Below are positions 34,661 to 43,116 of a stretch of DNA of 64,000 bases, in pieces. The translations under genes and the position numbers were made by a program. Position 1 is the first letter of the stretch, and each line of letters starts with the position of its first letter. Origin of the DNA: an uncultured Eubacterium sp. (GTDB taxonomy: Bacteria > Bacillota > Clostridia > Lachnospirales > Lachnospiraceae); assembly GCA_910584645.1 (NCBI GenBank), contig CAJUAU010000009.1, forward strand, positions 62,001-126,000, given 5' to 3'. The notes beneath the pieces were generated by a model that made no database searches, was not told where the DNA came from, and saw only the letters and a list, made by a program, of their open reading frames with translations.

Positions 34661-35047
34661 GTGGCTAAAGGACATAGATCACAGATTAAGAAAGAAAGAA
34701 ACCAGAATAAAGATACAAGACCATCTGCTAAGCTGTCATATGCCAGAATGTCTGCTCAGAAAGCAGGATTTGTACTGGATGCGATCCGTGGCAAGGATGT
34801 ACAGACAGCACTTGGTATTTTAGCATACAACCCAAGATATGCATCAGCTGTAATTGAGAAGCTTTTGAAATCTGCAATTGCAAATGCTGAGAACAATAAT
34901 GGAATGAATCCGGAAACTCTCTATGTAGAAGAGTGCTTTGCCAACAAAGCAACGACAATGAAGAGAATTCGACCAAGAGCTCGTGGTATGGCTTACAGAA
35001 TCGAAAAGAGAATGTGTCATATTACAGTAGTCTTGAATGAGAGATAG
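34661..35047 (+). CDS. rplV: 50S ribosomal protein L22
   Basis: A 128-residue tunnel protein. ARMSAQKAGFVLDAIRGK and the C-terminal RPRARGMAYRIEKRMCHITVVL are diagnostic. The start is GTG at 34661 after AAAGGAGG. The longer basic N terminus (KGHRSQIKKERNQNKD) is common in clostridia. Confidence 0.97.
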   Translation: MAKGHRSQIKKERNQNKDTRPSAKLSYARMSAQKAGFVLDAIRGKDVQTALGILAYNPRYASAVIEKLLKSAIANAENNNGMNPETLYVEECFANKATTMKRIRPRARGMAYRIEKRMCHITVVLNER

Positions 35048-35063
35048 TGAAAGGAGAGTAACA

Positions 35064-35744
35064 ATGGGACAAAAAGTTAATCCTCATGGTTTAAGAGTCG
35101 GCGTTATTAAAGACTGGGAATCCAGATGGTTCGCAGAGCCGGAAGATTTTGCTGACAGTCTTGTGGAAGATTATAAAATTCGTGAGTTCCTGAAGAAAAA
35201 ACTGTATCACGCAGGAATTTCCAAGATCGAGATCGAGAGAACAAGCGAGCGGGTAAAAGTTATCGTTTATACAGCAAAGCCAGGTGTAGTGATCGGAAAA
35301 GGCGGATCTGAGATCGAGAAGCTGAAAGTGGAACTGGCTAAGTTCTCCGATAAGAAGATCCTTGTGGATATCAAAGAAGTAAAGAGACCGGACAGCGATG
35401 CACAGCTGGTGGCTGAGAATATCGCAGCACAGCTGGAAAACCGTATTTCCTTCCGTCGTGCGATGAAGTCCTGCATGGGAAGAGCAATGAAAGCGGGAGC
35501 ACAGGGTATCAAAACAGCATGTTCCGGACGTCTTGGCGGTGCTGATATGGCTCGTACTGAGTTCTATAGTGAAGGAAATATTCCGCTTCAGACACTTCGT
35601 GCAGACATTGACTATGGATTTGCAGAAGCGAACACAACTTATGGTAAGATCGGTGTGAAGGCATGGATCTATCATGGAGAAGTACTTCCAACCAAAGGTG
35701 AAAAACCAGCCAAGGCTAGTGCAAAGGAAGGGAGCGATAAATAA
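35064..35744 (+). CDS. rpsC: 30S ribosomal protein S3
   Basis: A 226-residue protein at the mRNA entry channel. It starts GQKVNPHGLRVGVIKDW and has the KH-domain GVVIGKGGSEIEKL. RTEFYSEGNIPLQTLRADIDYG is typical of the C-terminal domain. The start at 35064 has AAAGGAGAG upstream; an in-frame ATG at 35037 falls inside rplV without a site. Its stop overlaps the ATG of rplP. Confidence 0.98.
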   Translation: MGQKVNPHGLRVGVIKDWESRWFAEPEDFADSLVEDYKIREFLKKKLYHAGISKIEIERTSERVKVIVYTAKPGVVIGKGGSEIEKLKVELAKFSDKKILVDIKEVKRPDSDAQLVAENIAAQLENRISFRRAMKSCMGRAMKAGAQGIKTACSGRLGGADMARTEFYSEGNIPLQTLRADIDYGFAEANTTYGKIGVKAWIYHGEVLPTKGEKPAKASAKEGSDK

Positions 35745-36181
35745 TGTTAATGCCTAAGAGAGTAAAACGTCGTAAACAGTTTCGTGGTTCTATGAAGGGC
35801 AAGGCGCTTCGCGGCAACAAGATCACATATGGTGAATTTGGTATCGTTGCTACTGAGCCGGCCTGGATCAAGTCCAATCAGATAGAGGCAGCCCGTGTTG
35901 CCATGACCCGTTATATCAAGCGTGGTGGTAAAGTCTGGATCAAGATTTTCCCTGACAAGCCGGTTACAAAGACTCCTGCCGAGACTCGAATGGGTAAAGG
36001 TAAAGGTGCTCTGGAATACTGGGTAGCTGTAGTTAAGCCAGGACGTGTAATGTTTGAGATTGCCGGTGTGCCGGAAGAAGTGGCAAGAGAAGCGCTTCGT
36101 CTTGCAACACACAAATTGCCGGTAAAATGTAAGATCGTTTCACGCGCAGACTTAGAAGGAGGTGCGGGCAGTGAAGAGTAA
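35744..36181 (+). CDS. rplP: 50S ribosomal protein L16
   Basis: A 145-residue protein near the A-site of the 50S subunit. It starts LMPKRVKRRKQFRGSMKG and contains KGKGALEYWVAVVKPGRVMFE. Two ATG codons six bases apart could start it. Its end overlaps the rpmC start. Confidence 0.98.
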   Translation: MLMPKRVKRRKQFRGSMKGKALRGNKITYGEFGIVATEPAWIKSNQIEAARVAMTRYIKRGGKVWIKIFPDKPVTKTPAETRMGKGKGALEYWVAVVKPGRVMFEIAGVPEEVAREALRLATHKLPVKCKIVSRADLEGGAGSEE

Positions 36182-36380
36182 AGAGTTCATGAATAATTTG
36201 AAAGATAAATCACTTGCTGAATTAAATGACGAGTTAGTAGCTGCTAAGAAGGAACTTTTCAATTTGAGATTCCAGAACGCAACAAACCAACTTGACAATA
36301 CAAGCAGAATCAAAGAAGTTAGACGCAATATTGCTCGTATTCAGACAGCGATGTCATTTGAGCAGAAGGCAGCTAACTAA
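36171..36380 (+). CDS. rpmC: 50S ribosomal protein L29
   Basis: A 69-residue helical protein near the exit tunnel. KSLAELNDELVAAKKELFNLRFQ is diagnostic. The GTG at 36171 is chosen because AAGGAGG lies at 36156-36162. It overlaps the 3' end of rplP by 11 bases. Confidence 0.96.
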   Translation: MKSKEFMNNLKDKSLAELNDELVAAKKELFNLRFQNATNQLDNTSRIKEVRRNIARIQTAMSFEQKAAN

Positions 36381-36400
36381 ATGGAAAGGAGGATTTTGTT

Positions 36401-36655
36401 GTGGAAAGAAATCTTAGAAAAACTCGTACAGGTAAAGTTGTAAGCAATAAAATGGATAAGACCATCGTTGTAGCTGTAGTAGACAACGTAAAACATCCGC
36501 TTTATGGAAAAATCGTAAAGAGAACTTATAAATTAAAAGCTCATGACGAGCAGAATGAATGTAACATTGGTGACAGAGTAAAGGTTATGGAGACAAGACC
36601 GTTGTCCAAGGACAAGAGATGGAGACTTGTTGAGATTATCGAAAAAGCGAAATAA
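36401..36655 (+). CDS. rpsQ: 30S ribosomal protein S17
   Basis: An 84-residue OB-fold protein. RNLRKTRTGKVVSNKMDKTIVV and the end METRPLSKDKRWRLVEI are diagnostic. The start is GTG at 36401 with AAAGGAGG upstream. Confidence 0.97.
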   Translation: MERNLRKTRTGKVVSNKMDKTIVVAVVDNVKHPLYGKIVKRTYKLKAHDEQNECNIGDRVKVMETRPLSKDKRWRLVEIIEKAK

Positions 36656-36659
36656 ATCC

Positions 36660-36696
36660 TTTTGCTTCAGCAAAATAATTTCGTTATCAGAATAAC
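36660..36696 (+). other. Tandem small hairpins between rpsQ and rplN
   Basis: TTTTGC/GCAAAA with loop TTCA (36660-36675) and GTTAT/ATAAC with loop CAGA (36683-36696) lie side by side before the rplN ribosome site. Confidence 0.5.
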
Positions 36697-36716
36697 CTTG
36701 AAAGGAGAGTATTGGA

Positions 36717-37085
36717 ATGGTACAGCAGGAAACAAGACTTAAAGTTGCTGATAACACAGGTGCCAAGGAATTGCTTTGTATCCGTGTTCTTGGCGGTTCT
36801 GTTAGAAGATATGCGGCAGTAGGCGATATTATCGTTGCTACGGTCAAAGATGCAACACCAGGTGGAGTTGTTAAAAAAGGAGACGTAGTAAAGGCTGTTG
36901 TTGTTCGTACAGTAAAAGAGATCCGTCGTCCGGACGGTTCATATATCCGTTTTGATGAAAATGCGGCAGTCATCATCAAAGATGACAAGACTCCTAGAGG
37001 AACCCGTATTTTTGGACCTGTAGCTAGAGAATTAAGAGACAAACAGTTTATGAAGATTGTTTCTTTAGCACCAGAAGTATTATAA
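36717..37085 (+). CDS. rplN: 50S ribosomal protein L14
   Basis: A 122-residue intersubunit-face protein. MVQQETRLKVADNTGAKELLCIRVLGG and RGTRIFGPVARELR are diagnostic. RBS AAAGGAGAG. Length is canonical. Confidence 0.98.
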   Translation: MVQQETRLKVADNTGAKELLCIRVLGGSVRRYAAVGDIIVATVKDATPGGVVKKGDVVKAVVVRTVKEIRRPDGSYIRFDENAAVIIKDDKTPRGTRIFGPVARELRDKQFMKIVSLAPEVL

Positions 37086-37100
37086 GGAGGTGTCCCTGAA

Positions 37101-37409
37101 GTGGCAACATCAAAGATCAAAAAAGGCGATACCGTTCGTGTGATCGCCGGTGTAGATAAAGGTAAAGAAGGAAAAGTTCTTGAAGTTAAGAATGGAAAAG
37201 TGAAGGTTGAAGGCGTCCACATGGTGAAAAAACATGTGAAACCCAACCAGTCAAATGCAAAGGGCGGAATCGTTGAAGAAGAAGCAGCATTTGATGTATC
37301 TAATGTAATGTATGTAGTAGATGGAAAGGTGACGAGAATCGGATTTAAGTCTGAGGATGGTAAATCGAAAGTACGTTACGCCAAAGCTACTGGCGCAGTG
37401 ATTGACTAA
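37101..37409 (+). CDS. rplX: 50S ribosomal protein L24
   Basis: A 102-residue KOW-domain protein and assembly initiator. IKKGDTVRVIAGVDKGKEGKVL is the KOW motif. VKKHVKPNQSNAKGGIVE follows. The start is GTG after AAGGAGG. Confidence 0.97.
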   Translation: MATSKIKKGDTVRVIAGVDKGKEGKVLEVKNGKVKVEGVHMVKKHVKPNQSNAKGGIVEEEAAFDVSNVMYVVDGKVTRIGFKSEDGKSKVRYAKATGAVID

Positions 37410-37431
37410 TGTGAGAGGAGGTACTGTTTAG

Positions 37432-37971
37432 GTGAGTAGATTAAAAGAGACATACTTGAACGAAATCGTTCCGGGTATGCAGAAAAAGTTTGAATATGCA
37501 AATGTTATGCAGGTACCAAAGCTCGACAAGGTTGTTATCAACATGGGCGTTGGTGAAGCAAAAGAGAATTCAAAGGTCCTGGATACAGCGATCAGTGATC
37601 TGGAGACGATCACAGGACAGAAAGCTGTTGTGACAAGAGCTAAGAAATCGGTAGCGAACTTTAAACTTCGTGAAGGCCAGCCGATCGGATGTAAGGTAAC
37701 TCTTCGCGGAGAGAAAATGTATGAATTTGTGGATCGTCTGATTAACCTCGCGCTTCCGCGTGTACGTGACTTCAGAGGTGTGAATCCGAATGCCTTTGAT
37801 GGCCGTGGAAATTATGCATTGGGAATCAAAGAGCAGTTGATTTTCCCGGAGATCGAGTATGATAAAGTAGATAAGGTAAGAGGTATGGATGTTATCTTTG
37901 TTACTACCGCTCATACGGATGAAGAAGCACGTGAATTGCTGGCACAGTTTGGTATGCCATTCAAGAAATAG
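37432..37971 (+). CDS. rplE: 50S ribosomal protein L5
   Basis: A 179-residue 5S-rRNA-binding protein of the central protuberance. VMQVPKLDKVVINMGVGEA, FKLREGQPIGCKVTLRG and RDFRGVNPNAFDGRGNYALG are diagnostic. The start is GTG at 37432 after GAGAGGAGG. Confidence 0.98.
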   Translation: MSRLKETYLNEIVPGMQKKFEYANVMQVPKLDKVVINMGVGEAKENSKVLDTAISDLETITGQKAVVTRAKKSVANFKLREGQPIGCKVTLRGEKMYEFVDRLINLALPRVRDFRGVNPNAFDGRGNYALGIKEQLIFPEIEYDKVDKVRGMDVIFVTTAHTDEEARELLAQFGMPFKK

Positions 37972-37987
37972 TTAGGAGGGGTTTTTC

Positions 37988-38173
37988 ATGGCTAAAAAGT
38001 CTTTGAAGATTAAGCAGCAGCGTCCGGCTAAATTCTCCACCAGAGAGTACAGCCGTTGTAAGATCTGTGGTCGTCCACATGCTTACCTGAGAAAATATGG
38101 AATTTGCCGAATCTGCTTCCGTGAGTTAGCATACAAAGGCCAGATTCCAGGTGTAAAAAAAGCAAGCTGGTAA
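37988..38173 (+). CDS. rpsZ: 30S ribosomal protein S14, zinc-binding type Z
   Basis: A 61-residue C-plus S14. Two CXXC pairs (CKICGRPHAYLRKYGICRIC) form a zinc ribbon. This type is normal in Firmicutes; zinc-free paralogs replace it during zinc starvation in some species. RBS AGGAGG at ten bases. Confidence 0.98.
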   Translation: MAKKSLKIKQQRPAKFSTREYSRCKICGRPHAYLRKYGICRICFRELAYKGQIPGVKKASW

Positions 38174-38236
38174 GAGTAAGTAGTTTCACGAATAAAGTGG
38201 ACACGTATTAGCAAGTTGATTAAGGAGGAAAATCAA

Positions 38237-38638
38237 ATGACAATGAGCGATCCTATTGCAGATATGCTTACAAGAATCCGTAATGCGAATACGGCAAAGC
38301 ATGATACAGTAGATATTCCTGCTTCCAAAATGAAGACTGCCATCGCAGAGATTCTTTTGAAAGAAGGGTATATCAAGAAATTTGAAATCATTGAGGTGGA
38401 TGGATTCAAATCAATCCATATCACTTTGAAATATGGTAAAGACAAGAACGAAAAGATCATCTCTGGTTTGAAGAGAATCTCCAAACCGGGACTTCGTGTG
38501 TATGCCAACGCAGCAGAGCTCCCAAAGGTTCTCGGCGGACTTGGTATCGCAATCGTTTCTACAAACAAAGGTGTTCTGACTGACAAAGAGGCCCGTAAGC
38601 TGAATGTCGGCGGAGAAGTTTTAGCATTCGTGTGGTAA
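38237..38638 (+). CDS. rpsH: 30S ribosomal protein S8
   Basis: A 133-residue protein that nucleates the 30S platform; in E. coli it autoregulates the spc operon. SDPIADMLTRIRNA and the C-terminal STNKGVLTDKEARKLNVGGEVLAFVW are diagnostic. The start at 38237 has AAGGAGG at 38221-38227. Confidence 0.98.
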   Translation: MTMSDPIADMLTRIRNANTAKHDTVDIPASKMKTAIAEILLKEGYIKKFEIIEVDGFKSIHITLKYGKDKNEKIISGLKRISKPGLRVYANAAELPKVLGGLGIAIVSTNKGVLTDKEARKLNVGGEVLAFVW

Positions 38639-38650
38639 TAGTGAGTCAAG

Positions 38651-38775
38651 CGTGCGAAGCACGATGAGCAGCTGACAAATGTTTTGTTCAAGCTTGCTTG
38701 ATAAAAAACATTTTCAGATGCGGATGCGCGTTAGCGCATTTGACGAACGCAACTCCATGAGGCAGTTTTACTGCC
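38651..38775 (+). other. Cluster of four hairpins between rpsH and rplF
   Basis: CGTGC/GCACG lies at 38651-38663. A long stem AAATGTTTT/AAAACATTT with inner TCAAGC/GCTTGA spans 38677-38713. ATGCGC/GCGCAT is at 38724-38739 and GGCAGT/ACTGCC at 38761-38775. They fill a 191-bp gap in what is otherwise a tightly packed operon. Confidence 0.6.
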
Positions 38776-38829
38776 GAATGAGATAGCAAGCAACAATCAA
38801 CCTAGTAAAAATACAGGAGGTACGGCAAG

Positions 38830-39372
38830 ATGTCACGAATTGGAAGATTGCCTATCGCGGTACCTGCAGGCGTAACTGTAGATATTGCAGAAAATAATAA
38901 GGTGACAGTAAAAGGACCAAAGGGAACACTTGAGAGGGTATTGCCTGCGGAAATGAAAATTGAGAAGGATGGAGAAGAGATCAAAGTTTCCCGTCCCAAT
39001 GATCTGAAAAAAATGAAATCCCTGCATGGTTTAACAAGAACTCTGATCAACAACATGATCATTGGTGTAACCGAGGGCTATACAAAAGAGCTTGAAGTAA
39101 ACGGAGTTGGATACAGAGCTGCAAAACAGGGTAAGAAACTGGTATTATCTCTTGGATACTCACATCCAGTAGAAATGGAAGATCCAGAAGGATTGGAAGT
39201 TACTGTGGATGGTCAGAACAAGATTATCGTTAAGGGAATAGATAAAGAAAAAGTTGGCCAGTACGCTGCTGAGATCAGAGAGAAGAGAGCACCGGAGCCG
39301 TATAAGGGCAAAGGTATCAAGTATTCTGATGAAGTGATCAGGCGTAAAGTTGGTAAGACTGGTAAGAAATAA
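38830..39372 (+). CDS. rplF: 50S ribosomal protein L6
   Basis: A 180-residue protein near the factor-binding site. SRIGRLPIAVPAGVTV, GYTKELEVNGVGYRAAKQGKKL and the end PEPYKGKGIKYSDEVIRRKVGKTGKK are diagnostic. AGGAGG lies upstream. Confidence 0.98.
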   Translation: MSRIGRLPIAVPAGVTVDIAENNKVTVKGPKGTLERVLPAEMKIEKDGEEIKVSRPNDLKKMKSLHGLTRTLINNMIIGVTEGYTKELEVNGVGYRAAKQGKKLVLSLGYSHPVEMEDPEGLEVTVDGQNKIIVKGIDKEKVGQYAAEIREKRAPEPYKGKGIKYSDEVIRRKVGKTGKK

Positions 39373-39389
39373 GAAAGGAGTAAATAAGA

Positions 39390-39758
39390 ATGGTTAGTAA
39401 AGTAAATAGAAGCGACGTTCGCAGAAACAAACATAGAAGATTACGTAGCCGTTTGTCTGGAACTCCTGAGAGACCACGTTTGGCAGTATTCCGTAGCAAC
39501 AATCATATGTATGCCCAGATCATCGATGATGTGGCAGGCAACACGATTGTTTCTGCATCAACTCTTCAGGGTGATGTAAAGGAAGGCCTTGATAAGACAA
39601 ATAATGTAGAAGCTGCTACAAAGCTGGGTGCTGTTATCGCAAAAAAAGCACTGGATAATGGTATTAAAGAAGTAGTATTTGACCGTGGCGGTTATATTTA
39701 TCAGGGTAAAGTAAAAGCGTTAGCAGATGCAGCAAGAGAAGCTGGTCTGGAATTCTAA
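39390..39758 (+). CDS. rplR: 50S ribosomal protein L18
   Basis: A 122-residue 5S-rRNA-binding protein. RHRRLRSRLSGTPERPRLAVFRSN and VVFDRGGYIYQGKVKALADAAREAGLEF are diagnostic. It has AAAGGAG upstream. Confidence 0.98.
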   Translation: MVSKVNRSDVRRNKHRRLRSRLSGTPERPRLAVFRSNNHMYAQIIDDVAGNTIVSASTLQGDVKEGLDKTNNVEAATKLGAVIAKKALDNGIKEVVFDRGGYIYQGKVKALADAAREAGLEF

Positions 39759-39774
39759 GCAAGGAGGAAAACTC

Positions 39775-40284
39775 ATGAAACGTGAAATTATTGATGCTAG
39801 TCAGTTTGAATTAGAAGATAAAGTAGTATCAATTAAACGTGTAACCAAGGTTGTTAAAGGCGGCCGTAACTTCCGTTTTACTGCTCTTGTAGTAGTTGGC
39901 GACGGCAACGGACATGTTGGTGCAGGTTTAGGAAAAGCAACGGAAATTCCGGAAGCAATCCGCAAAGGCAAAGAGGATGCTATGAAAAAATTGGTCAAGG
40001 TACCGATTGATGAAAACGGAAGTATTCCACATGACTATATTGGCAAGTTTGGCAGTGCTGAAGTTCTTATGAAGAAGTCCCCAGAAGGTACTGGAATCAT
40101 CGCAGGTGGCCCTGCCCGTTCCGTACTGGAGCTTGCTGGATTTAAAAATATCCGTACAAAGTCTCTGGGTTCCCGTAACAAGCAGAACGTTGTACTTGCA
40201 ACGATCGCTGGCTTGAACGAACTTAAGACACCGGAAGAAGTAGCTAAACTCCGCGGACTTTCCGTAGAAGAAGTTTTAGGTTAG
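39775..40284 (+). CDS. rpsE: 30S ribosomal protein S5
   Basis: A 169-residue protein important for decoding fidelity and mRNA helicase activity. KVVSIKRVTKVVKGGRNFRFTALVVVGDG and GTGIIAGGPARSVLELAG are diagnostic. The start at 39775 has AAGGAGG at eight bases; an upstream in-frame ATG at 39727 lies inside rplR. Confidence 0.98.
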   Translation: MKREIIDASQFELEDKVVSIKRVTKVVKGGRNFRFTALVVVGDGNGHVGAGLGKATEIPEAIRKGKEDAMKKLVKVPIDENGSIPHDYIGKFGSAEVLMKKSPEGTGIIAGGPARSVLELAGFKNIRTKSLGSRNKQNVVLATIAGLNELKTPEEVAKLRGLSVEEVLG

Positions 40285-40297
40285 GAGGGACTTTTTG

Positions 40298-40480
40298 ATG
40301 GCAGATAAATTAAAAATCACGTTAGTAAAGTCTACAATTGGTGCCATTCCAAAACACAGAAAGACAGTGGAGGCCCTGGGGCTCCGGAAACTGAACAAAA
40401 CAGTTGAGATGCCGGATAATCCAGCTGTCAGAGGAATGATTCAGCAAGTAAGACACTTAGTAAAAGTTGAAGAAATCTAA
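40298..40480 (+). CDS. rpmD: 50S ribosomal protein L30
   Basis: A 60-residue protein. LKITLVKSTIGAIPKHRKTVEALGL and NPAVRGMIQQVRHLVKVEE are diagnostic. The ATG at 40298 follows TAGGAGGG at a suitable gap. Confidence 0.97.
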   Translation: MADKLKITLVKSTIGAIPKHRKTVEALGLRKLNKTVEMPDNPAVRGMIQQVRHLVKVEEI

Positions 40481-40501
40481 TTAACAAGGAGGTGGCAAAC
40501 C

Positions 40502-40942
40502 ATGAATTTATCAGAATTGAAGCCTGCAGCTGGTTCCAAGCACAGCAACGAATTCCGTCGCGGACGTGGACACGGTTCAGGAAATGGCAAAACCGCAGGT
40601 AAGGGTCATAAGGGACAGAAAGCCCGTTCCGGAGCACCCAGACCAGGTTTTGAAGGTGGTCAGTTACCATTATACAGAAGATTGCCGAAGAGAGGATTTA
40701 CAAATATAAACAGCAAAGATATTGTTGCCATTGGACTGGACCGTCTGAATGTATTTGAAGACGGAGCTGAGGTAACAGTAGAAACTCTTATGGAAAAAGG
40801 CATTGTCAAAAATCCTAAGGATGGAGTTAAAATTCTTGGAAATGGAGAATTAACCAAAAAGCTTGATGTAAAAGTGAATGCATTCAGCAAGAGTGCGGCA
40901 GAGAAAATTCAGGCAGTTGGTGGAAAAGCTGAGGTGATTTAA
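40502..40942 (+). CDS. rplO: 50S ribosomal protein L15
   Basis: A 146-residue late-assembly protein. NLSELKPAAGSKHSNEFRRGRGHGSGNGKTAGKGHKG and RPGFEGGQLPLYRRLPKRGF are diagnostic segments, the first being the extended rRNA-binding arm. Its TAA overlaps the secY ATG by one base. Confidence 0.98.
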   Translation: MNLSELKPAAGSKHSNEFRRGRGHGSGNGKTAGKGHKGQKARSGAPRPGFEGGQLPLYRRLPKRGFTNINSKDIVAIGLDRLNVFEDGAEVTVETLMEKGIVKNPKDGVKILGNGELTKKLDVKVNAFSKSAAEKIQAVGGKAEVI

Positions 40943-42276
40943 TGCTTGAAACGATAAAAAATGCGTTTAAGACGAAAGAAATCCGTAATAAACTCCTGTT
41001 TGTTTTTATGGGGCTTATCGTTGTACGTATTGGGTGTAATATTCCGATTCCGGGTGTAAATACTGCTGTTATCCAGAATTTGTTTAACAACAATCAGGCA
41101 CTCAGTTTCCTGGATGTTATGACGGGTGGTTCTTTTACAAGAATGTCAATTTTTGCACTGAACATTACGCCATATATCACAGCATCCATTATTATCCAGC
41201 TTCTTACCATCGCGATCCCCCGCCTGGAGGAGATGCAGAAGGATGGAGAGGATGGAAGGAAGAAGCTCAATGAATACACAAGATATCTTTCCGTCGTGCT
41301 GGCAGTTATTGAAGGCGTGGCCATTATCATCGGCTTCCGTAATCAGAAACTTTTTACAGAAGAAGGTTATACGCCAGTTATCATTGCAGTGGTTGCACTG
41401 ACAGCCGGGGCAGCATTCCTTATGTGGCTGGGAGAGCAGATTACGGAGAAGGGAATTGGAAATGGTATTTCCATTATCCTGCTGATCAATATCGTGGCAC
41501 GAATTCCAAGTGATCTGATCACTCTGTATAATCAGTTTGTAAAGAACGCAGGTAATATTACGAATGCAGTTCTTGCGGCAGTAATCATTCTTGCGATCAT
41601 TATAGCGATGTTCCTGTTTATTGTACTGCTTCAGGATGGCGAGAGAAAGATTCCGGTTCAGTATGCCAAGAAAATGCAGGGACGGAAGATGTTTGGCGGA
41701 CAGTCAAGCCACATTCCATTGAAGGTAAATACAGCGGGAGTTATCCCGGTGATCTTCGCCAGTTCCATGCTTCAGCTTCCAGTTGTTATTGCCAGTTTTG
41801 CAGGCATTCAGCCGGCATCCGGTGATGGCGCCAGTTTGATCCAGAAGCTGATCAAGGTATGTAACCAGAGCAGCTGGTGTAATATCACTTCCTGGGGAGA
41901 GTTTAAGTATTCATTTGGATTGCTGGTATATATTGCCCTTGTGATCTTCTTTGCATACTTCTACACATCAGTGACCTTTAATCCCCTTGAGATTTCAAAC
42001 AACATGAAAAAGCAGGGTGGATTTATACCAGGTATCCGGCCGGGCAAACCGACCACCGATTATCTGAACAATGTGCTGAACAGTATCATCTTTATCGGCG
42101 CGGTGGCAATGGTTATTGTTTGTGTTCTTCCTATTATATTCTCAGGTGTTTTCGGTGCCAATGTATCCTTTACGGGTACCTCTCTGATCATTATCGTTGG
42201 TGTTGTGATTGAGACACTGAAACAGTTGGAATCCCAATTGCTGGTACGAAACTACAAGGGATTTTTGGGGAACTGA
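40942..42276 (+). CDS. secY: Preprotein translocase subunit SecY
   Basis: A 444-residue protein with ten membrane helices forming the protein-export channel. The plug and helix-2 area (GGSFTRMSIFALNITPYITASIIIQLL) and the cytoplasmic loops RLEEMQKDGEDGRKKLNEYTRY and NMKKQGGFIPGIRPGKPT are typical. The start overlaps rplO. The end, ESQLLVRNYKGFLG, is diagnostic. A terminator-like structure separates it from adk. Confidence 0.98.
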   Translation: MLETIKNAFKTKEIRNKLLFVFMGLIVVRIGCNIPIPGVNTAVIQNLFNNNQALSFLDVMTGGSFTRMSIFALNITPYITASIIIQLLTIAIPRLEEMQKDGEDGRKKLNEYTRYLSVVLAVIEGVAIIIGFRNQKLFTEEGYTPVIIAVVALTAGAAFLMWLGEQITEKGIGNGISIILLINIVARIPSDLITLYNQFVKNAGNITNAVLAAVIILAIIIAMFLFIVLLQDGERKIPVQYAKKMQGRKMFGGQSSHIPLKVNTAGVIPVIFASSMLQLPVVIASFAGIQPASGDGASLIQKLIKVCNQSSWCNITSWGEFKYSFGLLVYIALVIFFAYFYTSVTFNPLEISNNMKKQGGFIPGIRPGKPTTDYLNNVLNSIIFIGAVAMVIVCVLPIIFSGVFGANVSFTGTSLIIIVGVVIETLKQLESQLLVRNYKGFLGN

Positions 42277-42304
42277 GTTTACAAAAATCGACGCGGTATA
42301 TTTT

Positions 42305-42366
42305 AAAGGGGGATCGGCCAGCGAAAAATCAGCCATGCTTTTTCGTGAGGCTGTTTACCCCTTTTT
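42305..42366 (+). terminator. Attenuator-like terminator between secY and adk
   Basis: AAAGGGG (42305-42311) pairs with CCCCTTT (42358-42364), followed by T residues. An inner CGAAAAA/TTTTTCG arm is included. Since adk has no visible promoter in the short remaining gap, it is likely a partial terminator that lowers adk-map-infA transcription. Confidence 0.5.
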
Positions 42367-42402
42367 ATAAAAATGAAAGAAAAAAGAAAGGCAGGTTTCT
42401 TT

Positions 42403-43050
42403 ATGAAGATAGTTATGCTTGGAGCTCCTGGTGCCGGAAAAGGTACTCAGGCAAAAAAGATTTCAGAAAAATACGGCATTCCCCATATTTCCACAGGGGA
42501 TATATTCCGTGCCAATATCAAAGAGAATACTGAGCTTGGCCAGAAGGCGAAAACCTATATGGATCAGGGACTTCTGGTGCCGGATGAACTGGTGGTGGAT
42601 CTGGTGGTAGACCGCCTGGCTCAGGACGATGCAAAGAAAGGTTATGTTCTTGACGGCTTTCCAAGGACCATTCCACAGGCAGAAGCTTTGACAGAAGCAC
42701 TTGCAAAGATTGGTGAGAAGATGGACTTTGCTATCAATGTAGAGGTTCCCGATGAAAATATTATCCGTAGAATGTCAGGAAGACGTGCATGTGTAGCATG
42801 TGGTGGAACATATCATATTAAGTATAACCCGACCCAGAAAGAAGGTGTCTGCGATGCCTGTGGAGGTGAGCTGATCCTTCGTGACGATGATAAACCAGAG
42901 ACCGTGAAGCAGCGTCTGGAAGTATATCATGACCAGACTCAGCCTTTGATCGACTATTATAATAAAGAAGGAATTTTGAAAGAAGTAGATGGAACGGTTG
43001 ACCTTCAGGATGTATTTGACGCCATTGTGAAGATTTTGGAAACGAAGTAA
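42403..43050 (+). CDS. adk: Adenylate kinase (zinc-binding type)
   Basis: A 215-residue enzyme that equilibrates AMP, ADP and ATP. The P-loop GAPGAGKGTQ is at 7-16. DGFPRT binds AMP. The lid carries four Cys (CVACGGTYH...GVCDACGG, about 130-153), a structural zinc site typical of Gram-positives. The start at 42403 (MKIVML) is the normal family start; an in-frame ATG 30 bases earlier adds a Lys-rich extension. Confidence 0.98.
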   Translation: MKIVMLGAPGAGKGTQAKKISEKYGIPHISTGDIFRANIKENTELGQKAKTYMDQGLLVPDELVVDLVVDRLAQDDAKKGYVLDGFPRTIPQAEALTEALAKIGEKMDFAINVEVPDENIIRRMSGRRACVACGGTYHIKYNPTQKEGVCDACGGELILRDDDKPETVKQRLEVYHDQTQPLIDYYNKEGILKEVDGTVDLQDVFDAIVKILETK

Positions 43051-43116
43051 TCAGGATAAAGCGAAATGCCGGATATCCAGGAGGTCATGCTTTAGAATGC
43101 AGAAATGGAGATTGTC

